This document shows positions 1 through 9,768 of a stretch of DNA of 64,000 nt, one piece after another; positions within the stretch are counted from its first letter, which is position 1; every line of letters begins with the position of its first letter. Origin of the DNA: Gnetum montanum (taxonomy: Eukaryota; Streptophyta; Gnetopsida; Gnetales; Gnetaceae); assembly GCA_015680685.1 (NCBI GenBank), contig MNCI01020122.1:80184-144183 (forward strand), read 5' to 3'. The translations under genes were made by a program, and so were the position numbers. Under the pieces are notes generated by a model. That model worked only from the letters and a program-made list of their open reading frames with translations. It had not been told where the DNA came from and made no database searches.

Positions 1-151
1 CCATCGAGGTGACCGATCTGCACTGCACAACACAAAAAACCACAAGAGGATGTCACATTGACGCTTATGTGTATCAGGGTGCAAAAGGCTCACAAAGCTA
101 CCATGACACATGGAAAAGGCACCGAAGGCCCTCCTTCTAGCACCAAAAAAC
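1..151 (-). mobile_element. Leader of a minus-strand Tat-like element cut by the window edge
   Basis: Read on the minus strand, this segment follows an LTR end and contains TGGTGCTAGAAGGAGGGCC (about 128-146). It is nearly the same as the sequence after the 5' LTR of element A (TGGCACTAGAAGGAGGGCC at 5154). That position is where a primer-binding site lies in this family. The rest of the element would run to the left, outside the window. The tRNA primer is not assigned. Confidence 0.65.
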
Positions 152-1735
152 TGTAGTGACCGAAAACGTCGATAGATGGAAAACACCGAGGGTTCTACTG
201 GCACGACAGTCTCGATCCTATACCCAAGAGAGGGTTGTGCTGGGTGTGAGCAGATACGGGGCACCTTGAATGGTCTGGTCGATCAGACAGGGACTTAATC
301 AACGTCTATATAGCCTTTTGCAACATATAATTTGAAAATAGGAAAGAAAGCGCGAAGTAATGTTTAAAAGTAAATGAGGCAGAAAATAATGTGAAACACA
401 GTAATAAGTAGGAAATAAAGTAAAATGCAGTTAGAAAAGTGCACCGCTCTGAAGCTACAAGCTTGCTCTGTCAAGATGGGTACAGTGTGCAGAGATCCCG
501 AGAGTAACCAGGATGTGTAGAGGAAAATGGTTGTGTGCTTGGGCACGGACTTGGGAGTTGACAATGTGAAACTTCTACCAAGGTGATAGAAAGGGAGACA
601 GAAAAAAATGCCATCTAAAAATGCTAACTATTTTCAGTGTTAAACAGAAAGCTTACAATGCTCAATGCTCAATGTTACAATGCTTGTTTTTTTTTGAATA
701 TCCAAAGATAGTCGAACCTTTTGAGCATTGCTCATTGGGGTATTTATAGGGCTAAAGGGCACGCGAAAGGGGCGATTTGGACACCATGTGCCTTGGGCCC
801 ACGTTGACTTGCTGGTGTCGCACGTGCCATGTATGACTGTTGGACCTACGTGACTATTGTAATGCGAGCCTGTTATGCCATAACTATGAGCCTGCCACGC
901 CATAATTGCACTGTCAACGTCTAGAGACATGTGCCAATGGTCCAATTAGGTGAAGTGAATTGATGTCGCATAACCACCCGCATGCTTTGCTATTCTTTGT
1001 GGGGTAGCATGCTTGGCATAGCATATCATCTTATCGTGCATTCTGTTACATGTGTGTTGCATGCTTGCTACGCTATGCTACGCTATGCTACGCTACGTAG
1101 CGTAGCGACTGGCCTTAGTCGCAAAAACTTTGCCAATGTGCAAACTTTGCTTCCTATGTTGTGAGACTTGCAAACTTGCTAATTCTGCCCTTTGAGCTAC
1201 CTTCTGTCTCTTCTGCAGGATTGCTATGCCTCGCTGCACCATGTAGCTCAACGTAGCATAGCAGCAGACATGGTTTGCCACTTCTTGAAAAAAAGGGACA
1301 TTGTTGAAGGACTTGAAGTTGCGCGATGGAGCTGGTTGTATAGCTGTTTCCATGCTACGCTACACTATGTTCTGCAATCATTTTCTGAAACTTTGTACGC
1401 TACATAGCAGGGCGTAGCGTAGCGTAGTAGACTTCGTGACTTAGAAAACTTGCCGAACTGTTTTGCGCATCCTGAGCACTACTGCCAACTTTGCGCACCA
1501 TTTATGAGTAGGCTATCAGCTGGGAAAACTACTTAGGTGGACAAACAGGATGATCTATAGAGCCTATTTACACCTAAAGTAGAAAATTTACCGAATTAGC
1601 AGGCCTGAACTCATAGCGTTCTCCTCCCGAAGAACTGTCGTGGTGCTGCGCGAATTGTAAGGCTTGGTGAAGCAAAAATGACTTTAAATTTTTTGGGGTG
1701 TATTAGATGGCTCATCAACAATCTGTAATCTTACA
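152..1735 (-). repeat. LTR of a minus-strand Tat-like retrotransposon
   Basis: The minus-strand 3' end (TACA, 152-155) joins the primer-site leader and matches the LTR end of element A. The proposed start, TGTAAGATTACAG at 1735, gives 1,584 bp, against 1,590-1,591 bp for the LTRs of element A. It shares the TATA box TATAAATA (741-748, minus) and the palindrome TACGCTACGTAGCGTA (1089-1104) with them, but is clearly diverged elsewhere. The outer border is inferred mainly from length and a TG start. The partner LTR is outside the window, so no target duplication can be checked. Small ORFs in the GCGTA-rich part are not coding. Confidence 0.6.
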
Positions 1736-2786
1736 GTGGTGGTGGTGGTTGATCCAACTAGCCCATGCTAGGCCCTACTTCTTCTTATTGGCTGGGTCCT
1801 GCAAGTTGAGTTGTAGTTGGTCCTACCATCTGCTCTTTTTCTTGTTCTAGCCCTAGTGTCTCACCAATGATTTTCCTTACAGCTGGTGGCTTTAGTAGTT
1901 CAGCATAAGAAGCATTTTTGGATTTTTGGAGGACATCATTGGTGTATCCTTTGACATCGGCATGTCTGCACAACTTCCTGATAAGACAAGGGAAGGGCAA
2001 CACAAGCTTCCCTATCTTTCATTCTTCAAACTACCTCAGGATCTCTGTAAAATATAGATGAGGTAGGTTAGCATTAATCTTTCGCATCAACACTACACAT
2101 CCTCTTGCCACATATGTTGAAATTCTTTTTAAGCCTTTTGTGGGGAATATGTGATAAGTCCCTATTTTGAAATAGATCCTCTCTTCCATCATTAACTCCC
2201 CAAATGTCTGATCCTCATTACCATACATTCTTTCCAATCAAACTTGTCTTGCATTAGGGTCTAAGCTAGTAGACAACTGAGCAACCTTTGGCCCTATACT
2301 CAAGAGGTTTAATACTTTCAAAATGGCCTGAACAGAGAAATCCATAGTCACACCAAAAATGTTAACCGTGGTGCCTTATTCTTTGTTGTGCCAAAATTAG
2401 TACGTTTCCCCTAAATACCAAGCACAACTTTCAGAGCGGGTAGGCCATAATGGGGACCCTTTGAGGTGATCCCTAATGGTCTTTGGAGAAAATTCTATGA
2501 AAAATCCAAAGTTTAATTCCACAATCACTGCAGTGAATATGGACCTTTCAGGGATGGCCTGAACACAATCTTGGGGTAATGTGAGATGTTGTCCTTGTTC
2601 AGACACTGCAGCCGCTTCTCCTTCTTCCTACCTTGATTGTATAGTAGCAGGGTCCTCTTGGTGGATACTAAATTATTGTTCCTCTTGCTCTACATGCTGT
2701 TCAGTAGGAACTTGTCCTTTACCTCTCCTGGGTCGTTTGATCCCACCTTGAGTAGGACCTTCCTGTTGTCCACGTTTTGGGGCCAT
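1736..2786 (-). pseudogene. 5' part of an Athila-like post-integrase ORF, truncated
   Basis: One minus-strand frame runs from an ATG at 2786 to about 1785, broken by several stops, mostly TAG. It starts MAPKRG and is rich in Gln, Glu and Lys at first. A segment reading FSPKTIRDHLKG then a W-Y-L-G-E-T-Y block follows, and a block near MERMYGNEDQTFGELM comes later. The same order occurs downstream of integrase in elements C (from 43469) and F (from 54737), so this is the same accessory ORF. The opening resembles the putative plant transposon protein domain found in Athila-type elements, from memory and not searched. Bases TGATTGTAG directly precede the ATG. The Tat-like LTR cuts off its 3' part near 1735. 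Confidence 0.55.
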
Positions 2787-3291
2787 CTACAATCACACGG
2801 GGCCAATCATTAGTAAGGTTGTTACTAAAGTTAGGTTATACTTTACTGCTTTCCTTAATAGATTTGCTTTATCTCTGTGTGATGTTAATTAATTTGTCCC
2901 TGAAAGATTATAATATTGAATCCTCTTTGCTTAAGTGGTTTCCCAAATCTAGGTTTTAGGTATAACTAAGGAGATGAAATTGTTTTTGACACATTTATCC
3001 TCAATTTTATATCTAATTACCCTTGATAATTTCCTTTGGGCGATGAAGAATTTTAAAAAAGTTATGCACTATTTGGTGTGTGCCTCTCCCCCACGACTAA
3101 GCTGAACACTCTAGGTTCAAGTAGGTTCAAACGGAATGAAAATCGAAGGACCAACGAGCGAGGTATGGATATGAAAGCAAGGGACGTGCAATCGCAAGTC
3201 ATAGAGAGAAATTTGAAATACTTCCCCTACATGAATGGTTGAAAATGATGTTAAGTAGTGCACGTGGTCACGTATATATATATTTATGGGA

Positions 3292-3388
3292 AGTGATATC
3301 GTGTACATGATATCGCAGAAGTGATATCGTGTACATGATATCGCAGAAGTGATATCATGTACATGATATCGCAGAAGTGATATCGCAG
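3292..3388. repeat. GATATC-rich 28-bp minisatellite
   Basis: Three consecutive 28-bp units (starting at 3292, 3320 and 3348) plus a partial fourth at 3376. Each carries two GATATC palindromes around a GTACAT core. Similar GATATC clusters open the LTRs of elements B and D, so this is probably a U3 remnant. Confidence 0.8.
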
Positions 3389-3551
3389 CCTATCGATATT
3401 AGGGCACTATGGAATATACTAAACTTTTAAGATTCTTTTGAAGTTAACGATGTAAAATAAGGACATGTGGATGAGTGTTAAAGGGTTCTAGGGTAATTCA
3501 ACTAGTTTTGAAGGCACAAATAATTATGATGGTGTGGAATTGATTAATAAG

Positions 3552-3556
3552 GACCT
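3552..3556. repeat. Left target-site duplication of element A (GACCT)
   Basis: GACCT lies directly before the 5' LTR and is repeated exactly at 21196-21200 after the 3' LTR. Five bases is the usual duplication size for Ty3/gypsy integrases. Confidence 0.9.
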
Positions 3557-3998
3557 TAAAACACCGTAGAAATTGTGAATTGGCCTCAGGCGAAGATTCA
3601 TGATTCAGGCGAAGGTTCGCGATAGAAATCTAGAAGACAGAGCAGGGCAAAGAGGCGCGCAGCATCAAGTCTCCAAGTTCCTTATAGATTTCAATCCTAC
3701 TGTGTTTTCTTTCTTTATGCTACATTACACAAAATAGCGTAGTGTCACTTAGCGTAATTCTACTTAGCATAGCCTGATATCAGAAGGTAACTTACTTTGA
3801 TGGATTTGATGAAGCTTAAAGCCTAAGTAGCGTAATATGCGACCTGTCACATATTCGGCTAAGTCTTTTGCTCAGGGTTGAGTTTATGCTCCGTTATGGA
3901 AAGCAGCGTAACGAGCTTCAAGAAAGTCAAAGTTAGAGTCCAAGGAAGTGCAGCAGATTGACTTCTTCCTTTTTGCAGATTGGTCGCTTTACGCTCAT

Positions 3999-4014
3999 TA
4001 CGCTACGTAGCGTA
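3999..4014. promoter_or_regulatory. 16-bp perfect palindrome in LTR U3
   Basis: TACGCTACGTAGCGTA is a perfect 16-bp palindrome. The identical word occurs in the diverged minus-strand LTR at 1089-1104. In the 3' LTR (about 20048) it has decayed. Conservation between two separate copies suggests a protein-binding or structural role in U3, by inference. Confidence 0.6.
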
Positions 4015-4205
4015 GGCAAGCGTAAATTTATTGTAAATTTGACCATCTTATGCTCTATTACGCTTTGCGGCGTAAATGAGCATAAAATAGCTTGAATCAA
4101 CTATTTTCATGTTTTACTATGCTCTTCCATACGACACAGCGCGAACGAGCGTAATGCAGCCGAAGACCAGCTAGGACAATACCAAACACGCACCTGTTAT
4201 CCACA

Positions 4206-4235
4206 CGCACAATACGCTGATGAGTGTATTGTGCG
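4206..4235 (+). other. U3 hairpin of element A, 5' LTR copy
   Basis: Outer arms CGCACAATAC and GTATTGTGCG pair perfectly, and three inner pairs (one of them G-T) close a 4-base loop. The 3' LTR copy has 13 perfect pairs. It lies about 170 bases upstream of the TATA box. Confidence 0.7.
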
Positions 4236-4405
4236 TAATCATGAGGTAACTTTGGCAAAAGTGGTTGATAGCGTACTTCGCCCCTTCTCCCAGAAATGTG
4301 ACGCGACATAACCAGTTTCAACACAAAGTTTGCCAAGTCAACGACATTCTGAAAGTTTGAGACACGTGTCACCAAGGTTGTGCCTTCTCCACTTACTACC
4401 GAACC

Positions 4406-4413
4406 TATAAATA
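4406..4413 (+). promoter_or_regulatory. LTR TATA box
   Basis: TATAAATA within CCTATAAATACTCC, kept identical in the 3' LTR at 20455-20462. The R region is expected to begin about 30 bases downstream. Confidence 0.75.
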
Positions 4414-5147
4414 CTCCAGTTGATGAAGGAATCAGAGGGGGGGCATCTTCGACTTTTGGCAGTTATCACCTTTGAGCAGAGATAGAAAACATTTTGAGCA
4501 TTGGTAGTAGGAGTGATTAGTCCTTTGGCGAAGATATAGTTCTCTCCATTGGCTATCATTGGTAGTTTTGAGCAGAGACTACTGAAGGAAAAAGGAGTAG
4601 ATCAGAGATCGAGAGATCATCTGGTGTGGTTGGCAAGATCTATTGATTAGAAACAGTTGATCGATAGACATTCAGGCTTGACCTTCCTTGCATCCCATCT
4701 TTGGCTTACGAGGTAGATTAAACTCCATTCTGTACTCCTTGTTGAACAGTTTTCTTGTTATTTTGTGTATACTTCGCACAAGATAAGTGGAGTTTTTCCA
4801 TTAGAACTTTGTATACAATATACTCAGTTTTCGGGTTAAAGTACAGATCTTGGAATTGCGCATTTTCTTAAATCCGATCCTTCTTGTCGTGTTGACGTTG
4901 TCGTTATTCCAATTTATTTACATCTTTTTCTACTCCTTTTATGATTCATTGAATCAAATTATTTCACAGAATATCTATAATATTCATCAATTTATTGATT
5001 AAGTAAGTCCCTGTCTGATCGACAAGACCGTTTAGGGCACCGTGGATTCGTTTTCTCCAACACGGCCCTGGCACGGATCCGTGGTTAAGACTGTGTACAT
5101 GGGTTTCGTTCAGTATTTTCCAGCGGCCAACGTTTTCCATCGTTACA

Positions 5148-5400
5148 GTTTTCTGGCACTAGAAGGAGGGCCTAGGCTCCGATTTGTATTTTTACAGGTA
5201 GCCCTGTAAACGATCTGTACCTGCGTTTCTAAAAACATAAACGTAATACCTTTAGGGAAGTTTATGAAAAATCGTGTGGTGTAGATCGGTCACAGTAACG
5301 ATTCCTTTGGAATCCTGCAGGGTAAAACGCCTAATCATGATCTTCTTTGTCCGTCACCTTTTTAGATCCAGTCGCTTATTGTCATTAATTTATCTGACCA
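5148..5400 (+). other. Primer-binding region and 5' leader of element A
   Basis: TGGCACTAGAAGGAGGGCC starts at 5154, six bases after the LTR end, where the minus-strand DNA primer site is expected. The tRNA cannot be assigned confidently. The remaining 230 bases to the gag ATG hold no visible ORF. Confidence 0.6.
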
Positions 5401-7888
5401 ATGGATTCTGTATACGCAACAACAGCTACCATGATCACAACTGACTCGGGTTCCACATCTGTGAATCCCTTCGCTACCACCCGACCAACCTCTGGTGCCA
5501 TAGGACCTCAGGGACCGTCGCACCATTCATTGAGATTATAGGGTAAATACCTTGTATTCACTGTCGTGACGCCTGAAGAATATAATTTTATTTATGTCAA
5601 GATCTAGGCAAAGCTTGCTCTTAGCGGAGCTGAGATCGAAGCGAAACGAAATTTTGAGCTGGTCCACAGAGGGGGTCAAGATTTCATCCCTACCACCTAT
5701 GACATTATTCCCTTGACTCAACCTTATCATGAACTCCTAACCCAATTGGTTATGGCTAGGAGTCAGGCTACACGGTCAATGCTAGAACCTCAGAATGGGG
5801 AGGAAGAGGAAGATGAATTCTCAGCCCAGTTTGAACACGTGGATTCATACCATACTCTTAGGCCCCACACATACATAAATCCCCTATTTCCTCTCACCAG
5901 AGAGGCCACCCCTCTCAACTCAGTCACAACCACTCAAACCCACATTCCTGTCATCCCATAGGTCACTACGCAATCATCCATCTTGCAATTGCAAATACCA
6001 TCTCAGAATAACACGGGGGCAGTCTCATCGCCACATGTAATTAGCATTTCGTCAATGGTACCTATGTCCACTGCACCCTATTTCATTCCCCAAGTTCAAC
6101 CCCATGCCATGCCTACAACCTGCCTGGTACAAAATCTGGTGCAAACGTTATCGTTGCTGCCCCCTGCAAGGCAACAAATCACCACCATTGTTCAATCATA
6201 GCAATCTGGTCAATAGCCTATGGCTGGTCAGTGGATCCCACCCATCTCAGATAATCAATTTGCGTTATACGATGCACAACCCTTATCTGCACTTACCATG
6301 CATGTCCCAAAAATAAACCCACAATATCCTTATAATTTCCATCCTACACACCCGGTGACAGCCAATCCCTCTGCTCAACCCGATGGGTGGTGGCTTCCAT
6401 AGGCTGCTCCATCTACAGGGATAGCCCCCGTAGCACCGCCCATCACCCAAACCATTGCACAATTCCCATTGCCTGGCGCAGCTCTTCCTGTCCGACCCCC
6501 AGCTCCTCTTGCTCAGGCTTCTTCATCATCAAGTCTGGATTAAGCCTTTTTACTTATTTAGACCCTCACTGAGGAGGTTAAGTGCCTCAAAGCTGCTAGC
6601 TTTGATACCATACAAATCATGGATTTTTATCAAGATGATCCCATCAGTCCAGTAGTTCCTATGCTATCATTGCCCCTGGGGATGTCATTACCCCATTTTA
6701 CTAAATATAATGGGGAAGGAGATCCCAATGCTCACCTGGTCACTTTTAGGTCTGAATCCTTATTATTGTAGTAGTGGCCTCATACAATCATCTATGTCTT
6801 TGCAATGTCTCTGGCGGGTAAAGCCTTGGACTGGTATCAAGTGCTTCCTCGCTCTTCCATCTCAACCTTGGAAGAGCTCCTAACACAATTCGTGACTCAC
6901 TTTAAGTACAATTTAAAGCCAGAAGTCACACTAGACCAACTTATGGGAGTGAAGCAAGACCCACTTGAACTAGTCCAGAGGTTCATACAACGATGGAGCG
7001 CTACTTTGAATGAAATCCGTGAGCCTATCGCGGAAGCCAATCTGCTGGCTATCTTCAAAGGAGTAGTTAACGACTTCATCAAGTCTAAATTATATTACCT
7101 TGCCCCTAGCTCTTTGAGTTAGGCTTTTGCCCAAACTAAGAGCATCCAGGATGCTGCAGAGGCTAGCAAAGACCCGGCGTATGTAGCCTATAAAAATGTC
7201 AATAATAAGGGTAAGGACAAGCGTAAAGCAACAAGAATGACGGTAGCTGTGCTGGATGAAGGTGCTAAAAACAAGAACAAGAAGGCACCCACGGCGTCTC
7301 CCAAGACCACGGCTAGTGTAAGCAACACTGGTCACGACACATCTACCCTTGAAAAGCCCCCAGCCAAAGCCAAACTTTGAGCGTAAAGATCGCTCAAAGT
7401 ATACAGCCCTGCCTATAAAACATTCGAAACTATTGAAACAACTGTTAGGGGCAGGATACATTCAAAATAAAAAGGTATTCGAAGAAGCTCTCCAGCGTCA
7501 CAGACGTCATTGTGAATTGCTGAAGAATCCTTCTTTAGCCCTACCTAACGAACCACCAGTTCCGAGGTCTTTTAGGCTGGACCATTTTTGTGACTACCAT
7601 TAGTTGTGTGGTCATGATACCAATTACTACTGGGTGTTGAAAGATGACATTCAACACATGATTGATGATGGTTCTCTGAAACTAGATGGCAGTAGTCCAA
7701 CCCGTCCCGAAAACCAAGCGTTGCATGTGTACAAAGACCCGTTAAACGCAAATAACGCACCGTACATAATCAACGTGGTAAGTATGGATAGTGAAGAGGA
7801 GGTACCGCCTAAAAATCCCTTTGTTTTATGCGTACCTACTACTTTACCCCAGGGGGAAGCTCTTCACCTGCAGCTAGTGGCATCCTGA
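5401..7888 (+). pseudogene. gag: Decayed gag of element A
   Basis: The likely start is ATG at 5401 (MDSVYATTATM), followed by a Pro/Gln/Ser-rich region and then the capsid-like part at about 6680-7120, with the marker LPHFTKYNGEGDPNAHL and later SLAGKALDWYQ and FTHF-like blocks. Downstream, FCDYH followed by GHDT (about 7590-7620) resembles the Tat zinc-finger-like segment. The first part is in frame 1 up to about 7350. It then shifts to frame 2 (7349-7888) and later returns to frame 1, so there are two compensating indels. Nearly all internal stops are TAG, at places where Gln fits, including 5536, 5959, 6199, 6400 and 7120. Gag would form the virus-like particle in the cytoplasm. Confidence 0.85.
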
Positions 7889-7953
7889 GGCCACCCTTTG
7901 TTATCTGGGCATCCTCTCCAGCTTTAACTTAGCCTCGCGCTAACAGTAAAACC

Positions 7954-9030
7954 GTGGCCACGTCCGCGCCTACCCCTAAGGCACCTTTTATCCTTAGGGT
8001 ACCAAAACCACTAGCTGCTCCTTTTACGCAGGGGCAAGCCTCTGACCAAAACCATCATTCGCCACCCAACAAAAAAAAGGAAGGAGATGCATCCGTCAAT
8101 GCCACAAAAAACCATACTACGCTAGGCTTTGCTAAGCCCAGGCCCTTGGCCTCTGTCCCTATGCCTATGTCTTCTAGGCAAAACAAGGGTACAGAAACAT
8201 AGCCACCTTCCCTCGGCAAGAAGAAAAAAAACCCTTTGACTGATGCTGTTCCGCCTCGGGAGATTCGTCTCTTAGGGCGAATGGAAGAAGATAGAGGGGA
8301 TAAACAACCTAGCCTAGAACGAGACCTCCTCGATGCATTTACTCAGGTCAAGCAAGCTCTGAAATAGAAGAATACAACGTTGAGTCTCTATGACCTACTT
8401 ATGACATCCCAAAAACACCATGAGGCTATGGTTTGTATGCTGACATCCATACCAGTGGATGAAGGCTTACCAGCAGAAGAGGAAGCGATACATGCTGTCA
8501 TGTTTCCTTCTGCCGCTGAGCAACCTAAACCAACTCCTTTGACCTTTCACGATAAATCCATCAAAGATGATCCCGAGAAAGGTCAAGTAATGACAGAGCC
8601 CATGTTTATCACCATCCGGGTTGGTCAATATCGAATCTGGAGGGTACAGGTTGACGACGGTGTGGCTGTGAATGTCATCCCTTATCCTATAGTGGATAAG
8701 TTGGGCCTGGTCAACCAGATCAGTCCTACAATGACATCGTGCCTAAAGTAGTTCAACGGAACGTGGGTGCAAGTCAAGGGGATGGTGCGTATCGAATTTG
8801 TGGCAGGGGATCAATTCCCAACAGAAGCCACATTTCTCATTGTCGAGGAGATGCCCGGTTTCAACCTGATCTTGGGGAGGTCCTGGCTAGCCCAACTGAG
8901 GGTAGTTTCGTCACCAATACATCAAGAGATACATCTCCCTTACGTAGTGGGAGAAGTAGTAATACAAAGTGATGAAATAACTTCTAGGACTGTCAACAAC
9001 ATAGAGGAGGAAGGAGATCGAGATGCTTGA
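7954..9030 (+). pseudogene. pro: Gag C-terminal linker and aspartic protease of element A
   Basis: Frame 1 runs from a Lys/Pro-rich linker (7954-8202) through a TAG at 8200 and another near 8368 into the protease. The protease core reads VDDGVAVNVIP at about 8650, where retropepsins have a D-S/T/G-G triad, here altered to D-D-G. The flap and C-terminal half end in LILGRSWLAQL (about 8868-8900), matching the usual ILGR motif. A TAG at 8749 separates the halves and could be one C-to-T change from Gln. The frame ends at a TGA (9028) that could derive from CGA. The enzyme would cleave the Gag-Pol polyprotein. Confidence 0.85.
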
Positions 9031-9187
9031 AGATCAAACTCATGTCCAAACTCCCGAACAAGCCGAAACGAATGATGACAGCCTAGCCTGGGCTAACCTA
9101 CCATCTCAGGAAGATGGTATGGAGGAGTTAGATCACAAATCTCCCCGCCCTTACACATCACTGAACGTAAAGGCCATCAAGAAATAA
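9023..9187 (+). other. Short acidic ORF after protease
   Basis: A 54-codon frame-2 ORF (MLEDQTHVQTPEQAE...) overlaps the protease end by eight bases and ends TAA at 9185-9187. Its acidic, Gln/Glu-rich composition resembles a linker between protease and RT, so one frameshift may have detached it from the protease. A GT donor-like site (AAC, then GTAAAG at 9167) lies in it in phase 0, and is a candidate 5' splice site for the intron ending at 14320. Confidence 0.4.
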
Positions 9188-9429
9188 TTGCGAATTAGCG
9201 ATTGATCTGAGTAGCATTTATGCGCATCGTTATACTTCCACTAGTTTTCCACTTACGCTTATCAAATTTGATTGACAGTTTTCTTTAAATATACATACAT
9301 GTATTTACGTTTTCTTTCCATTACGTTATTTACATTCCTCATTTTACGCCATTTACACTCCGTGACTGTTATTAGTCATATTAGCACAGTTACGCAAATA
9401 TGTACATTTTTATCAATTACACTTCCACA

Positions 9430-9580
9430 CTTACGCAGATGGCCCGTAATGGCCTAAAACTAGGGACGGCCCGCAATGGCCTTAAACTAGCAAAGACCCG
9501 CAACAGCCTAAAACTAGCTGGTCTGCTTGTATCTTATGCAAATGCTACATGACGGCCCACGATGGCCTTAAACTAGCAAT
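9430..9580 (+). repeat. Short tandem array with core CCCGCAATGGCCTAAAACTAGC
   Basis: About four degenerate units share a GGCCCGYAATGGCC half and a TAAACTAGC half. The same TAAAACTGGC tail recurs about 17 times after pol at 17815-18400. The stretches around it (9188-9429 and 9581-9768) hold no recognisable gene. Confidence 0.7.
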
Positions 9581-9768
9581 TCCATTCTACAGTAACCCAA
9601 CCTAGTCAAAGTCTTTAACAACTCTGCTTACGCTTTGCATAAATCAAGACATAAAACTAAAAAAAACAAATAAAATTTAAAATCATGCACAAAATATCAT
9701 AAGTAATCTCGCCAACATTTATATAGCCATTGTTCAATTTCATCAATAAAATCATGCGTCAATCACAA

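Larger units (their letters stand above)
2787..3556 (-). other. Older Athila-like non-coding debris left of element A
   Basis: No gene is seen. On the minus strand, 3081-3100 holds the family's polypurine-like motif (CTTAGTCGTGGGGGAG), about 300 bases before the accessory ORF start, as in element F. A GATATC minisatellite (3292-3388) and an AT-rich TATA-like stretch (about 3270-3290) look like LTR U3 material. Bases 3552-3556 (GACCT) are the left target duplication of element A. The sequence up to 3556 continues at 21201 on the other side of element A. Confidence 0.5.
3557..5147 (+). repeat. 5' LTR of element A
   Basis: 1,591 bp, aligned along its length to the 1,590-bp 3' LTR. Differences are mainly C/T and G/A transitions, which fits deamination of methylated cytosines in an old insertion. 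It ends TTACA and is followed by the primer-site region. U3 is rich in the pentamer GCGTA and its complement and carries a palindrome (3999-4014) and a hairpin (4206-4235). The TATA box is at 4406. Confidence 0.93.

Noticed and set aside
1785-2786. Independent host gene on the minus strand
   Set aside because: Its start and internal blocks recur downstream of integrase in elements C and F, so it belongs to the retrotransposon.
3292-3388. Centromeric or satellite DNA
   Set aside because: Only three units, and the same GATATC words open LTRs nearby, so a U3 origin is simpler.
7090-7461. 123-codon minus-strand ORF opposite gag
   Set aside because: Opposite to the conserved gag frame, no motif and no splice link to the antisense gene further on.
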